Numbered from the stretch's first letter, positions 13,501 to 27,730 are shown. The stretch: DNA of 64,000 bases from Hanleya hanleyi (GCA_036873755.1 JAVTVY010039253.1:110860-174859); one strand, 5' to 3'. The notes: generated by a model from the letters alone, not told the origin. Program-made: numbers and translations.

Positions 13501-14189
13501 CTGTGAATCTGGAATTTTTCGTTTTTGGCCTAACCGGCCTTCATTTGAATATCAACGACTCGTTTTGGTTAAAGGTGTCATATTTTACATATAATCCCCT
13601 CCAAGAATGTCACAAAAAATTGCGAAAACAAACAAATGCCTATGTTCTAATACTCGTAATATTTTTTTGACAAATTTCAGAATACAAAAATTCTATTTTC
13701 TCTCTCAAGCTAGTAACTTTTGAAGTAAACAACTTAAGAGGAAATTATATTTTCGGTTTATAGTACAATACACGAAGGACAAAATAACAGTCAAACCGAA
13801 CACCTCCTTTAGGCAGCCCTTTTATGTTTTTCATTCTGCATCGTGACTCCTGCGACTGTCACAAGCACTCGCTGACTTGCAGTCGCTCGCTTTCAAAAGT
13901 AAACAAGTGAACGACTGCAGCACGTGCAAGCCAGTCAAAACTGTTTATGTGACGAGAGGTGAACGTAACAGCAGGGCCAAGACGGAAACCGTTCGACACA
14001 GTTGTCGGTTTATCCATTTTAATTTATTTGCTGGTTAGAACTAGATTTAAAACCGGTAACTTATCGGTATTCGTTATGTATTAATTTACCACGTCTTTCG
14101 TACCTTGTCAAACCCCTCTATATCGTTTATGAACCCTGGAATTGATCACTGGACGGCGGTATTCTATGAATGTCGGGATGGCTAGAACA
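10546..14189. other. No supported gene; one dispersed repeat copy
   Basis: No domain could be recognised on either strand. At about 11715-11855 there is a copy of the dispersed repeat that also occurs at 33.42-33.57 and 36.74-36.84 kb (shared AGAGAGAAGCGGTCAAC, then TCCAAATGAATTTCCAAGTT here). The rest looks unique. Confidence 0.55.
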
Positions 14190-14480
14190 ATTATTTATCA
14201 TTGACGAATTATTCTGTATCAAATGTTGTCCTCATTCATATCCAATATGCCGTATTATCATTGACGAATTATTTTGGAGCAGATGATCTATATGCAGAAT
14301 TATCATTGGCGATTGCTACTAGATTATATGTAGTTCTCACTCATTTCCAAAGGTCAGAATTGTCATTAGCGATTTATTCTTCATCTTCAAAAGGAAATAT
14401 TATAAATGGCGAATTATTCCGAATCAAATGGAATTCTCATTCATTACCAAAATCAAAATTATAAATGGTGATTTATAAAT
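14190..14480. repeat. Degenerate short tandem repeat
   Basis: The block TTATCATTGACGAATTATT and close variants (CATTGGCGATTGCTAC, CATTAGCGATTTATTC, AAATGGCGAATTATTC) recur about every 45 to 65 bp, roughly six times, joined by TCTCATTCATTACCAAA-like text. Confidence 0.7.
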
Positions 14481-14689
14481 CTGTTGTTACTATGAGTCTC
14501 TATTTTTGGCAAGCTCTTTTGACGGCCTTGGAAGATATTGGGTCCAGCACAATTAAAATTATTCATATTCTCAGACTCTTTGTCATGCCTCCAAGCGATC
14601 AGGAGTAGATCTGCAACTCATCCTGAATATTCTAAAGCTATATGGCCTTTGGGTAGAACAGCAGTTTAACATCGATTTTGTTGGTTACC

Positions 14690-15128
14690 TAGGCAGACCA
14701 AGGCAGCAGTAGATGACAAAGTTAAGCATCGTGGGATCCCAAATATCGACTTCAGACAGTGTATCTGTGCTTATATAAGAAAGCTATTTCAATTTGTGAG
14801 GTTGAAAGCAAGCCTCAAGAGTGTTTTAGAAAACTATAGTGTACTCTTCTTAGCAGTCAGAAACGTTTCGATCACGCTGAAATCAGGCGCTATAGAATCG
14901 GTCATTTACGACTGACCCACGAACATTAAACAAAATTAATCAGCCCCGATGTGTATTTCATGCGATGAGCAACTCACAGTTAAACATATTTTGATAAACA
15001 CTATAGATTTTAAGACTATAAGAGATTCTTTTTACAGAGCAGCTAATTTAAAAGATCATTTTAAGCGGATGAGAGAGGATTTGATTTTGAAGTATTTCAG
15101 AACTATCGGTTTGTCAAATAAATTTTAA
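14690..15128 (+). pseudogene. Jockey-like non-LTR retrotransposon 3-prime end (RNase H and zinc tail), decayed
   Basis: Broken + strand translation follows the C-terminus of Jockey-type LINE proteins. It shows a helical RNase H end (CAYIRKLFQFV, LKSSLE-like ASLKSVLENYS), then a RIGHLRLTHEH block near 14900, then a Cys/His tail CISCDEQLTVKHILI. It finishes with a hydrophobic FKTIRDSFYRAANLK...LKYFRTIGLSNKF and a stop at about 15128. Frames shift at least twice. The identification rests on the RIGHxRLTH and CxxC...LTVxHIL pattern, which is characteristic of this group. Confidence 0.75.
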
Positions 15129-15739
15129 TGTCTGTACCAATTCTGTACCATGTGTTGTCTATCACTTTCAGATTTTTGTTGGATTGTTGACTTCTACTTA
15201 AACTTACACATAGCTCCATTTGATCGTCTCTATATAGCTGAAACATTGCTGAACGCGCCGTTAAATTTAATCCTCTCTCTTTCTCTTTTGTTGGTCAGTA
15301 TGCACACAAATAAATCAACACTGTATTCTATTAAAATTTTCTGGAAGCTGAAGTATGTACATAATACATGTATACATGATATAATTACACCTTATATAAG
15401 ATAGACGAGTTTTGATTGGTTCTTAGCCGGGGCATTTACGGCAAATTCTCATCCACAAGTCATTCTCACGCGACTGTCAGGGGCAGCGGGAAATTTGCCT
15501 TCCGTTGCCTTGGCAGCGGGGTATTTGCCTAAAAGTATTTGCCGAATTATCCATCAAGCTTCGTCTGGAGCTGTCCTTCACCAGACGCTTCTGTCCTTCC
15601 CCAGACGGAGACTTATGTTGTCCGTGTGGGGACGGCTGCGTTAACATTTGTACTAGCTCATGTTATACGGATACATACCAGGCCAGCACGCATCTCAATA
15701 TCTATGGCTTCGCAAACATGTAATATATACCTGACTATA

Positions 15740-17870
15740 CGCTAAGAATTAACGTTCTCGCAAGCTATTTACATTCCGTACATATTCCATTATTTAGAAT
15801 AGAAATAAAACATAATATATACCAGGTAGCTCATGACTATACGTTGATATTATAACATTCATATTATCATGGTATGGTATTTCTTGTCTTTAAGAACCAA
15901 GGCTCTTGCAAACTGATTTATATTTATTAGATATTCCATGGGAAAAATGCAACACTGCAACATGCACCGGGTATAGGCCTACACCTATACGCTATTCGAG
16001 TATAACATCCATATTACAAAAGGAGTCCATCTCTTAAGATGTAAGGCTCTTGAAAACAGTTATCACGACCGTTCTCTTAAGCACGAAAGGCTCTCGCAAA
16101 TTAATAATTACATTTATTTTACACTCCTCAAAACAAAGATATACAACACTACAAGCCATGAATATCCAATGTTGAAATTGACTGTTTTAATAGTTATCTG
16201 ACCAGAATCTACGCTGATAAATAGCTTGTATCACTGACGTCCCTACTCTCCTGGGGGGGGCCTGGTGCCGGCACTTGACATATGACCCCGCCAATAAAAT
16301 TAGCTGTCAACTAACCCATACTTAAAATACTTTGCTGGGGGAAATAAGCTAACCACATTCATGGAATGTATAAATTATATACAGTGCACCAGTATAGGTT
16401 ATACGCTATTAGTACAACATGAATAGTATAATGTCAGTTCGTCTCTTAACATCTAAGCTTCTCGCAAACTATATTAATTACACATCCAATAAGAAATGTT
16501 TTACTGTATATCAGGCATATATCGTAGAATATCAATGCAATCTCCTCTTAAGAACTAAGGCTCTCGCAAAGTAATGACGTCAATAACATTTCCATAAGAA
16601 GAAATACAACACTGAGTAAAAAAAAACGTAATACGCGTAACGATATTACAAGAGCTGAGGCTGAGGCTCTCGCAAACTTTTTACATTTATTATATGAGCG
16701 AAATAATACACTATATATCATATATATATACCAGGTCTTCGAAAATAGGCTAATATTATCAAATTAATATTATCATCGTATGGTAATTTTCCTTAAGAAC
16801 TAATTTTCTTGCAAACTAATTACATATTATGAAATGTTCCATGAAAAGAATACAACACTATATGCAACAGGTTTACACATAGGCTAAGCCATCTGCAGTA
16901 CAACATCAATATTATAATATCACTTTTTTTAGATCTAAGGCTCTCGCAAACTAGTATAATGGTTTGGTAGTTCTCTTCTTAAGAACCAAGGGTATCGCAA
17001 ACTAATTACATTTATATCATACTCCATGAGAACAATATATACAACACTATATAATATTTACCTCGCACCAGTATATACGCTATTACAGTAAAACATCAGT
17101 AGTAAATGGGAGTTTGTCTCTTAAGATCTAAGGCTCTCGCAAACTGATTACATTAAGTACATATCCCATGGAAAATAAAAAAAACTAATGGTATATGTCT
17201 AGTATATGCAGTATAACATTAATAATATCGTGGCAGTTCCTCTCTTAAGAACTAAGGGTTTGCAAATTAATTACGTCAATTACATTCTCCATTAATACAA
17301 ATAAACTCTATAACACACCGGGTATATGACTACGCTACTACAGTATAATATCCATACTATAATTGTAGTTTTTCTCCTAAGCAAACTAATTACATTTGAT
17401 TAAATAGGTCATGAAAGAGAAAGAAAATATATACCAGTTATATGCCTATTCGTTTCACAATACAAGATCAACACTGTAATTGCTGTTCGTCTCTTAAGAA
17501 CTAAGATTCCCGCAAGCTAATTATATTGATTACATATTCAATAAAGAGAAATATTCAAGACTATACAATATAAACTGGGCACTAATACATGCCTATGCGA
17601 TATTACAGTATAATATGAATGCTACAATGACAATTACTCTCTTAAGATTCGAGGCTCTCGCAAATTAAATATTCATTACATATTCCATCAAATGAAATAA
17701 AATATATGCCTATACGCTACAGTAAAAGGCCAATACTATAATTGCAGTTCTTCTCTTAAGAACTAAGGCTCTCGCAAACTAATGAAAGATTAGTTGAATC
17801 TTCCATAGAAAATGGAAATAAAACAATTTATAATGTACCGGGGATACATGTACGCTTACGCACAATAACA
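15740..17870. repeat. Old diverged satellite array
   Basis: Roughly a dozen copies share TCTTAAGAACTAAGGCTCTC with GCAAACTAATTACA following, then ATTCCATGAGAAAAATACAA, then CACTATATGCACCGGGTATA and a TACGCTATTACAGTATAACA block. Spacing is irregular, about 100 to 190 bp. A G-run (CTGGGGGGGGCC, near 16250) and unrelated text break the array at about 16200-16330. Confidence 0.8.
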
Positions 17871-18204
17871 CTACTACTTGGAGACATCTTAGTGATCGTA
17901 TGTGAATAGTTCTCGGTTGTCGCAGGTCTAAAGATACACAGTACTAGTCTAAACTGGACACTGACTCACGCATGCGATGGCAATGAGAAAGTACGCCTAG
18001 TTGTAACTCATATAGTGTATTTGGAGAAATCTTACTGAACAGTAAATGAAAAGTTATCGTATTTCAATCGTTTTCTTTATTGTTCCATTGTTCTTCAATT
18101 TTATTTTGAACAATTTGTACTAGTGTACTAGTGAGAAACCTTCTCTCTCGTCGACTTTATGACAAAAGAGATGATTACAATTTCGACATCGTAAACTATC
18201 CCTT

Positions 18205-18520
18205 TCTAGACAGTAAATTCCAGTGGGACCCGCATTTGGCGTATACTTATCTCGCATCGTAGCAGTTGTTAGATCCTGTGTCAAATGTGACGATTTTAAT
18301 GAACGTCACAAAACATTATCGCAGAAACTTATCAAACATGGCTATACCACCAAACGCCTTCACTCAAAGTTTCTCAGATTTGGCGATACTTATCTCGTGC
18401 TGATAGCAAAATACGAGCGAAGTGAGCAAGACCTCTCGTAACTTGTCTCTAATCCCGCTTAACCGGAGGCTAGGGACCGTATGGACCCAAGTACTTCAAC
18501 ATCCTCATTGTGTTCATGTG
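18205..18520 (+). pseudogene. Reverse transcriptase element, C-terminal end and 3-prime tail
   Basis: The + strand encodes GPAFGVYLSRIVAVVRSC, then FNERHKTLSQKLIKHGY, then FLRFGDTYLVLIAKYERS before a stop at 18441. This is the C-terminal region of the reverse transcriptase family whose core motif reads PMGTNCAPLLADLFLY in many marine invertebrates; the core itself is at 36.2 kb in this window. The stop is followed within a few bases by the shared tail motif TCTAATCCCGCTTAACCGG (18448-18467). Clade is tentative, perhaps Penelope-like. The upstream part of the RT is missing, so this is a truncated copy. Confidence 0.75.
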
Positions 18521-18870
18521 GACAGTCAAAAGCAAAGCCTGACTGACATACAACATTTTCTACATGAAGACTTTACAGCGAATATCATATGTATTGAGGA
18601 TACTGATCAGCGATACGCATTTGATATTTTTTTAACCTCATGATGTCTTGCCGGCAACTCTTCTCTCTTGCAGAAAACTAGCCTATGTTTATGTATACTA
18701 TGATTGTCTTTTTCTAATTTGCTCATAATGCTGTTTTTCGGAATATGGAATAGGTCTTCGGATTATGGACGCGGATATACTTTAATGGACGGCGGCTGAA
18801 CAATGAATGACGGACCAGACGGTTGTGTCCCATGAAATTGGCGACATCTATGCATAGCGTTCACTTCCTA

Positions 18871-19013
18871 TTAGTCTGAACTTGCTCTAACCCCTCCCCA
18901 ACGACGATAATATACTATATATTGTCTTTGGCTGGGCCAAGCGGTCCCAGCGAAAGACAAAGATAGTATAAACAATTTGTCGTCGTTGGCCAGGGGTTAA
19001 GGAAACAGACTAA
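18871..19013. mobile_element. Hairpin MITE, ~142 bp
   Basis: Arms starting TTAGTCTGAACTTGCTCTAA and ending TTAAGGAAACAGACTAAA are inverted over about 65 bp, with a few mismatches and a short GGGCCAAGCGGTCCC-type loop. No autonomous partner or clear target duplication is seen. Confidence 0.75.
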
Positions 19014-19144
19014 ATTCCTGCGTGTAATTTTATGTATAAGGTTTCCTGCTCGCTGATCAACCTATCTGCATGCGCCAGTAATATGGTAACCACCCCCTCA
19101 CATAATACTGCTCAATTGTAATCCACACAATATACATTAGATCT

Positions 19145-22100
19145 TCCGCCAATTTCGTGTGATCAGTATGTGAATCGTTCTCTTGGTACATGTGGTATTT
19201 TCATGCATCTATATACACAATAAGTCTATACAAGTAACTAACTCACGTATGAGACAAGAAGGAGAAAGCATGTCTTTCTCCAGACGCCTAGTTTGTAACT
19301 TATATTTTATGTGTTTGGACATATATCGCTGGAGATTTAAAGCCAGTTGATCTTATGTGAATCGTTCTATTGGTTGTTCCAATCCTCTAGATACACATTA
19401 AGTCAAAACAATTCACTAACTCGCAATGTATTTAAATAGGTCGGATATGATGTTATCGTGTTCCATAATAGTTTTTGTCAGAATGTTGTTAAATTAACAG
19501 TGATGCGCCATTCTCTGCTTTGTAAATATGTTAGCACTATTTCTGTCCGTCAAATTATCCTTCTGTGTAACTTATATTAAATAGAATAGAATAGAATAGA
19601 ATAGAAGCTTTATTTATTAAAACAATCGATAAGCCATCATCTATCGATGCTTTTCCTGGGAGCCGAGTGCTATAACAATCATAATAAAAACAGTGTATAT
19701 AGGATACATAATATGGAGCTCACATTCTAAGACAGTAATAATCATGTTTTGACTTAATGAAAGCATCCCCGTAAAATGTATTTAAAACATTCGTGTTTAA
19801 ACACAGCCAAAGAGGGACCGTTTCTGACACGGTATGGCAGAAAATTCAACGCCGCTGGGCCGGAGACTGAGAAAGCTCTCTTATGAAAATATGTTCGTCA
19901 AAATAATTGATCTGTATTTACATAGGATCTAGTAAATCGGGTTTGTCTACTTGTAGACAGTATGAGCTTATCCTTCAAGTAAGTGTGAGCAGACCCGTGT
20001 AAGCTGCTGTACACCAGGACACATTCACTGTACATTACGTGCTGTCTAAATGGAAGCCACTTTAGTCGCTTGTATAATTCGGTGGTAGAAATTTCGAAAC
20101 TACAATCTAAGATTAACCGAGTAGCTCGTTTTCTTTGTACTTCAATTTTTTGTATATTAGAATCAGTGAACGTTCCCCAAATACTAACACAATAGTTTAA
20201 AGGTGGTTGAATAAAACAATTATTAAAAAACGTTACTCTTGCAGACAGATGTTTAGACATATACGGCTTGAGAGTAAATGCTAGATGATCTTGTGTAAAT
20301 CGCTCCATTGGTTGTTCAAAGCCTCTAGATGCACAATTACTCTATACAAGACACTAAAGTACGTATGAAACGACACAGAGAAGCCATGTCCTTCCCCAGA
20401 CGCCTATTTTGAAACTTATGGTTTATGTGTTGGAAGATATATTGCTGGAGAGTAAATGCCTGTTAATCGTTCCCGCGGTTGTTTCAAGCCTCTGGATACG
20501 CAATAGGTATATACAAGTCAGGAATTCATTTATGAGACGACACGGAGAAAGCGTGTCTTTCCCCAGACGTCTATTTTGTAACTTATAATTTAGGAGTTTG
20601 GAGATATATTGCTGGAGAATAAATGCTAGATGATCACATGTGAATTGCTCCCTCCGTTGTTTCGACCCTCTTGACACACAATATGTCCATACAAGTTACT
20701 AACTCACTTACGAGATGACACGAAGAAAGCATGTCCTTCCCCAGACGCCTAGTTTGTAACTTATAATTTAGGTGTTTGAAGATATATTGCTGGAGATTAA
20801 ATGCCAGTTCATCTTATGTGAAACGTTCTCGCAGTTGTTCCAAGCCTCTAGATACACAGTTATTCTTCACAAGGCCCTAACTCACGTGAGACACGACACG
20901 GAGAAAGCATGTCCTTCCCCAGACGCCTAGCTTTCAACTGAAGTTTTAGGTGTTTAGACATATATTGCTTGGGAATAAATGCTAGATGATCTCACGTGAA
21001 TCGTTCCATTCGTTGTTACAAGCCCCTACATACAAAAAACGTTCTCTTGGATGTTCCAAGCCTCTAGGTACACAATAATTCTACACCAGGCCATAACTCA
21101 CGTGTGACACAACACGGAGAAAGCATGTCCTTCCCCAGACGCCTAGTTTGTAACAAATGTTTTAGGTGTTTAGATATACATGTATATTGCTTGAGAGTAA
21201 ATACCAGTTAATCATATGTGAAATTGTTCCCTTGGTTGGTTGTTTCCAGCCTCTAGATACAAAATAGGTCTATGCTAGTCACTAACTGAATTATGAGACA
21301 AGGAGAAGCATGTCCTTCCCATGACGCTTAGTTTTTATCCTATATGTTAGGTGTTTAGACATATATTGCTTGAGAGTAAATGCTAGGTGAACTTATGTTA
21401 ATCGTTCCTTTCTTCGTTCCAAGCCAAAAGACACAAAATGGACCTATGCAATTCAGCACACGGTGAAGACGTGTCCTTCCCCAGACGCCTAGTTTGTAAC
21501 GTATGGTTTAGGCGTTTGGAGATATATTGCTGGATAGTAAATGCTAGGTGATCTTATGTGAATTGTTCTGTTGGTTGTTCAAAGTCTCTAGATACACAAT
21601 TGGTCTATACAAGTCACTAACTCACTTATGGGACGACACGGAGAAAACATGTCCTTCCCCAGACGCTCAGATGTTAGTATATATTTTAGATGTTTAGACG
21701 TATATTGCTGGAGAGTAAATGCTAGATGATCTTATGTGAATCGTTCCTTTCGTTGTTTCAATCCCCTAAATACAAAAGAAACCTGTACAAGTCAGTAAAT
21801 CACGGATGATACGACACGGAGAAAGCATGTCCTTCTCCAGACGCCTAGTTTGTAACGTATGGTTTAGGTGTTTGGACATATATTGCTGGAGATTATATGC
21901 CATCTGATCTGAAGAGAATCGCTCTCTCAGTTGTTCCAATCCTCTAGATATAAAATTACTCTACAAAAGTCACTAACTCACGTATGACACGACACGGAGA
22001 AAGCATGTCCTTCCCCAGACGCATAGCTTGTAACGTGTGGTTTAGGTGTTTGGGGATATATTGCAAGAGAGTAAATGGTAGGTGATCTTATGTGAATCGT

Positions 22101-25100
22101 TCTGTTGATTGTTTAAATTCTCTAAATACACAATATATCTACACAAGTCGCTAAATCACATGTGAGCCGACACGGAGAATCATATCCTTCCCCAGACGCT
22201 TAGATTTTAGCTTATATTTTGGGTGTTTGAAGATATATTGCTTGAGTGTAAATCCTAGATGATCTTATGTGAATCGTTCCTTTCGTTGTTCCAAGACCCT
22301 AGACCCAAAATAAACCTGTACAAGCCAGTAAATCACGTATGACACGACACGATGAAGACATGTTCTTCCCCAGACGCCTAGTTTGTAACGTATGGTTTAG
22401 GTGTTTGTAGATATATCGCTGGAGAGTAAATGCTAGTTTATCACACGTAAATCGTGCCCTCGGTTGTTTCGAGCCTCTAGACACAAAATAGGTGTATACA
22501 AGTCACTAATTCACTTATGAGACGACACGGAGAATGCCTGTCCTTCCCCAGACGCATAGTTTGTAGTATTTAATTTAGGTGTCTGAACATATTTTTCCTG
22601 GATATTAAATGCCAGTTCATCTTATGTGAATCGTTATCTCAGTTGTTCCAAGCCTATAGATACACAATTATCCTACACAAGGCCCTAACTCACGTGTGAC
22701 ACGACACGGAGAAAGCATGTCCTCCCCCAGACCCCCAGTTTTAAACTTATGTTTGAGGTGTTTAGACATATATTGCTTGGGTGTAAATGCTAGATGATCT
22801 TTTGTTAATCGATCCTTTCTTTGTTCCAAGTCAGTAGATACAAAATGGACCTATACAAGTCAGTAAATCACGTATGACACGACACGGTGAAGACATGTCC
22901 TTCCCCAGACGCCTAGTTTGTAACGTATAGTTTAGGTGTTTGTAGACATATTGCTGGAGAGTAAATGTGAGATAATCATATGTGAATCGTTCCCTCTGTT
23001 GTTTCCAGACCCTGGATACAAGATAGGTCCATACAAGTCACTAACTCACTTATGACACGACAAGGAGAAAGCATGTCCATCCCCAGACGCTTGGAGTTAG
23101 CTTATATTTTAGGTGTTTGGAGATATATTGCTTGGGAGTAAATGCTAGTTGATCTTATGTGAATCGTTCTGTTAGTTGTTCTAATCCTAAAGATACACAA
23201 TAAGTCCATGCAAGTTAGTAACTCACGTGTGACACGACACGGAGAAAGCATGTCCTTCCCCAGACGCCTAGTTTTTAACTTATATTTGAGGTGTTTAGAC
23301 ATATATTGCTTGAGAGTATATGCTAGATAATCTTATGTAAATCTTTCCATTGGTTGTTCCAACCATCCAGCTGAACATAGATCTATGCAAGGCACCAAAG
23401 TAAGCATGAAACGACATGGAGAAGGCCTGTCCTTCCCCAGACGCCTAGTTTGTAATTTATGGGTTAGATGTTTGTACATATATTTCTGGAGAGTGAATGC
23501 TAGCTGATCATATGTGAATCGTTCCCACGATTGTTTCAAGCCTCTAGATACACAATAGCTCTATACAACTCACTAACTCACTTATGAGACGATACGGAGA
23601 ATGCCTGTCTTTCCACAGACGCCTAGTTTGTAACTGATAATTTAGGTGTTTGAACATATATTGCTGGAGATTAAATGCCAGTTGATCTTATGTGAATCGC
23701 TCTCTCAGTTGTTCCAAACATGTAGATACACAATTATTCTATACAAGGTCCTAACTCGTGTGTGACACGACACGGAGAAAGCAGGTGATATTATGTTAAT
23801 CGTTCCTTTCTTTGTTCCAAGCCAATAGATACAAAATGGACCTATACAAGGCAGTAAATCACGTATGACACGACACGGTGAAGACATGCCCTTCCCCAGA
23901 AGCCTAGTTTGTAACGTATAGTTTCGGTGTTTGGAGATATATTGCTGGAGAGTAAATGCTAGTTTATCACATGTGAATCGTGCCCTCTTTTGTTTCGAGC
24001 ATCTAGAAACACAATAGGTCTATACAAGTCACTAACTCATTTATGAGACGACACGGAGAATGCCTGTCCTTCCCCAGACGCATAGTTTGTAGTATTTAAT
24101 TTAGGTGTCTGAACATATTTTTCCTGGGTATTAACTGCCAGTTCATCTTATGTGAATCGTTCTCTCAGTTTTTCCAAGCCTATAGGTACACAGTTATTCT
24201 ACACAAGGCCCTAACTCACGTGTGACACGACACGGAGAAAGCATGTCCTCCCCCAGACCCCGAGTTTTAAACTTATGTTTTAGGTGTTTAGACATATATT
24301 GCTTGGGAGTAAATGCTAGATGATCTTTTGTTAATCGAGCCTTTCTTTGCTCCAAGTCAATAGATACAAAATGGACCTATACAAGTCAGTAAATCACGTA
24401 TGACACGACACGGTGAAGACATGTCCTTCCCCAGACGCCTAGTTTGTAACGTATAGTTTAGGTGTTTGTAGATATATTGCTGGAGAGTAAATGTGAGATA
24501 ATCATATGTGAATCGTTCCCTCTGTTGTTTGCAGATCCTAGATACAAAATAGGTCCATACAAGTCACTAACTCACTTATGACACGACATGGAGAAAGCAT
24601 GTCCTTCCCCAGACGCTTAGAGTTAGCTTATATTTTAGGTGTTTGGAGATATATTGCTTGGGAGTAAATGCTAGTTGATCTTATGTGAATCGTTCTGTTG
24701 GTTGTTCTAATCCTAAAGATACACAATAAGTCCATGCAAGTTAGTAACTCACGTGTGACATGACACGGAGAAAGCATGTCCTTCCCCAAACACCTAGTTT
24801 TTAATTTATGTTTTAGGTGTTTAGACATATATTGCTTGAGAGTATATGCTAGATAATCTTATGTAAATCTTTCCATTGGTTGTTCCAACCATCCAGCTGC
24901 ACAATAGATCTATACAAGGCACCAAAGTAAGCATGAAACGACATGGAGAAGGCCTGTCCTTCCCCAGACGCCTAGTTTGTAATTTATGGGTTAGATGTTT
25001 GTACATATATTTCTGGAGAGTGAATGCTAGCTGATCATATGTGAATCGTTCCCACAGTTGTTTCAAGCCTCCAGATACACAATAGCTCTATACAACTCAC

Positions 25101-27730
25101 TAACTCACTTATGAGACGACACGGAGAATGTCTGTCTTTCCACAGACGCCTAGTTTGTAACTGATAATTTAGGTGTTTGAACATATATTGCTGGAGATTA
25201 AATGCCAGTTGATCTTATGTGAATCGCTCTCTCAGTTGTTCCAAACCTGTAGATACACAATTATTCTATACAAGGTCCTAACTCGTGTGTGACACGACAC
25301 GGAGAAAGCATGTCCTTCCCCAGACGCCTAGATTTTATCTTTTGTTTTAGGTGTTTAGACATATATTGCCTGAGAGTTAACGCCAGGTGATATTATGTTA
25401 ATCGTTCCTTTCTTTGTTCCAAGCCAATAGATACAAAATGGACCTATACAAGTCAGTAAATCACGTATGACACGACACGGTAAGACATGCCCTTCCCCAG
25501 ACGCCTAGTTTGTAACGTATAGTTTCGGTGTATAGAGACATATTGCTGGAGAGTAAATGCTAGTTTATCACATGTGAATCGTGCCCTCGGTTGTTTCGAG
25601 CATCTAGAAACACAATAGGTCTATACAAGTCACTAACTCACTTATGAGACGACACGGAGAATGCCTGTCCTTCCCCAGACGCATAGTTTGTAGTATTTAA
25701 TTTAGGTGTCTGAACATATTTTTCCTGGATATTAAATGCCAGTTCATCTTATGTGAATCGTTCTCTCAGTTGTTCCAAGCCTATAGATACACAGTTATTC
25801 TACACAAGGCCCCCTAACTCACGTGTGACACGACACGGAGAAAGCATGTCCTCCCCCAGACCCCCAGTTTTAAACTTATGTTTTAGGTGTTTAGACATAT
25901 ATTGCTTGGGAGTAAATGCTAGATGATCTTTTGTTAATCGATCCTTTCTTTGTTCCAAGTCAATAGATACAAAATGGACCTATACAAGTCAGTAAATTAC
26001 GTATGACACGACACGGTGAAGACATGTCCTTCCCCAGACGCCTAGTTTGTAACGTATAGTTTAGGTGTTTGTAGATATATTGCTGGAGAGTAAATGTGAG
26101 ATAATCATATGTGAATCGTTCCCTCGGTTGTTTCCAGACCCTGGATACAAGATAGGTCCATACAAGTCACTAACTCACGTATGACACGACACGGAGAAAG
26201 CATGTCCTTCCCCAGACGCTTAGAGTTAGCTTATATTTGAGGTGTTTGGAGATATATTGCTTGGGAGTAAATGCTAGTTGATCTTATGTGAATCGTTCTG
26301 TTGGTTGTTCTAATCCTAAAGATACACAATAAGTCCATGCAAGTTAGTAACTCACGCGTGACACGACACGGAGAAAGCATGTCCTTCCCCAGACGCTCAG
26401 AGTTAGCTTATATTTTAGGTGTTTGGAGATATATTGCTTGGGACCTAATGCTAGGTGATCTTATGTGAATTGTTTCTTGGGCTGTTTCAAGCCACTAGAT
26501 ACACAATAAACCTATGCAGGTCACTACCGTACGTATGAAATGACACGATGAAGACCTGTCCTTCCCCTGACGCCCAGTTTGTAACTTATAATTTAGGTGT
26601 TTAGACATATATTACTCGAGATTAAATGCCAGTTGATCTTATGCGAATCGCTCTCTCAGTTCTTCCGAGCCTCTAGTTACACAAATATTCTACACCAGTC
26701 CCTAGCTCACGTGTGACACGACATGGAGAAAGCATGTCCTTCCTCGTACGCCTAGTTTTTATCATGTTTTAGGTACTTAGTCATGTATTGATTGCGAGTA
26801 CATGCTAGATTATCTGATATCGCGAAGGTAGCATGTCCTTTTCTAGACGCTTAGGTTTTAGCCTATATTTTAAGTGTTTGGAGATATATTGCTTGAGATA
26901 AATGCTAGTTGATCTTAGATGAATCGTTCCCTTGGTTGTTCCGAGCATTTAGATATAAAAAAGTCAAGACGTATCACTAACTTACGTATGACACGACACG
27001 TTGAAGACATGTCCTTCCCCAGACGGCTAGTTTGTAACGTATGGTTTAGGTGTTTGGAGATATATTGCTGGAGAACAAATACTAGTTGATCATATATGAA
27101 TCGTTCCCTTGGTTGTTTCAAACCTCTGGATAAAAACTGAACCTTTACAAGTAATTAACTCACGTATGACACGACACAGAGAAAGCATGTCCTTCCACAG
27201 ACGCATATTTTGTAACATATTTTAGGTGTTTATAGATACATTGCTAGAGAGTAAATGCTAGTTGATCTTATGTGAATCATTCTCTTTGTTGTTCCAAGCC
27301 TGCAGATACACAGCGAGTATAAACAAGTCACAAACTCACGCATAAGATGACATGGAGAAAGTATGTCCTTGCCCAGATGCCTGGTTTTTAACATATATTC
27401 TGGGCATTTGTAGATATATTACTGCAGAGTAAATGCTATATAGTTGTTCTTATGTGAATCGTTCTATTGGATGTTTCGAGCCACTAGATACACAATAAAT
27501 CTATGCAAGTCACTATAACTAACGTATGAGACGACACGGAGAAAGTATGTCCTTCCCCAGACGTGTAGTTTGTTGCGTCTATGTATTGTCTTTGAAGACA
27601 TGTTACTGGAGATTAAATTTTGGTTGATGTGATGTGAATCGTTCTCTTGGTGGGCCCATACCTCCGGATACACACTAATTCTTTACAAACCAGTAATCCA
27701 CGTATGCGACGACATGCAAATCGCCTAGTC
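19145..27730. repeat. ~178-bp satellite with ~1.6-kb higher-order repeat
   Basis: About 44 monomers of ~178 bp, each with GACACGACACGGAGAAAGCA, TGTCCTTCCCCAGACGCCTA, GTTTGTAAC, TTTAGGTGTTT, ATATATTGCTGGAGAGTAAA and ATCTTATGTGAATCGTT. Between about 22.6 and 26.4 kb the monomers repeat in blocks. The variant CCCCCAGACCCCCAGTTTTA recurs near 22.72, 24.25 and 25.85 kb, about 1527 and 1602 bp apart, that is nine monomers. The first block lacks ~75 bp inside one monomer (near 23.79 kb). Short open frames across the array are repeat translations, not genes. Confidence 0.93.
19585..20249 (-). mobile_element. Truncated LINE (L2/CR1- or Jockey-like) inserted in the satellite
   Basis: On the - strand the translation NYCVSIWG, then a VQRKRATRLIL block, then a LYKRLKWLPFRQHVMY block, is the C-terminal thumb region of a LINE reverse transcriptase. 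The 3-prime end carries a (TTCTA)n microsatellite (19580-19605 on + as TAGAA repeats), typical of LINE tails. The satellite is interrupted inside a monomer: text before 19580 ends GTAACTTATATT and text after 20249 resumes at GATGTTTAGACATATA. The insertion is therefore 5-prime truncated, with one end in each half of a monomer. The frame from about 20215 down to 19898 is open, so the insertion is relatively young. Confidence 0.82.
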
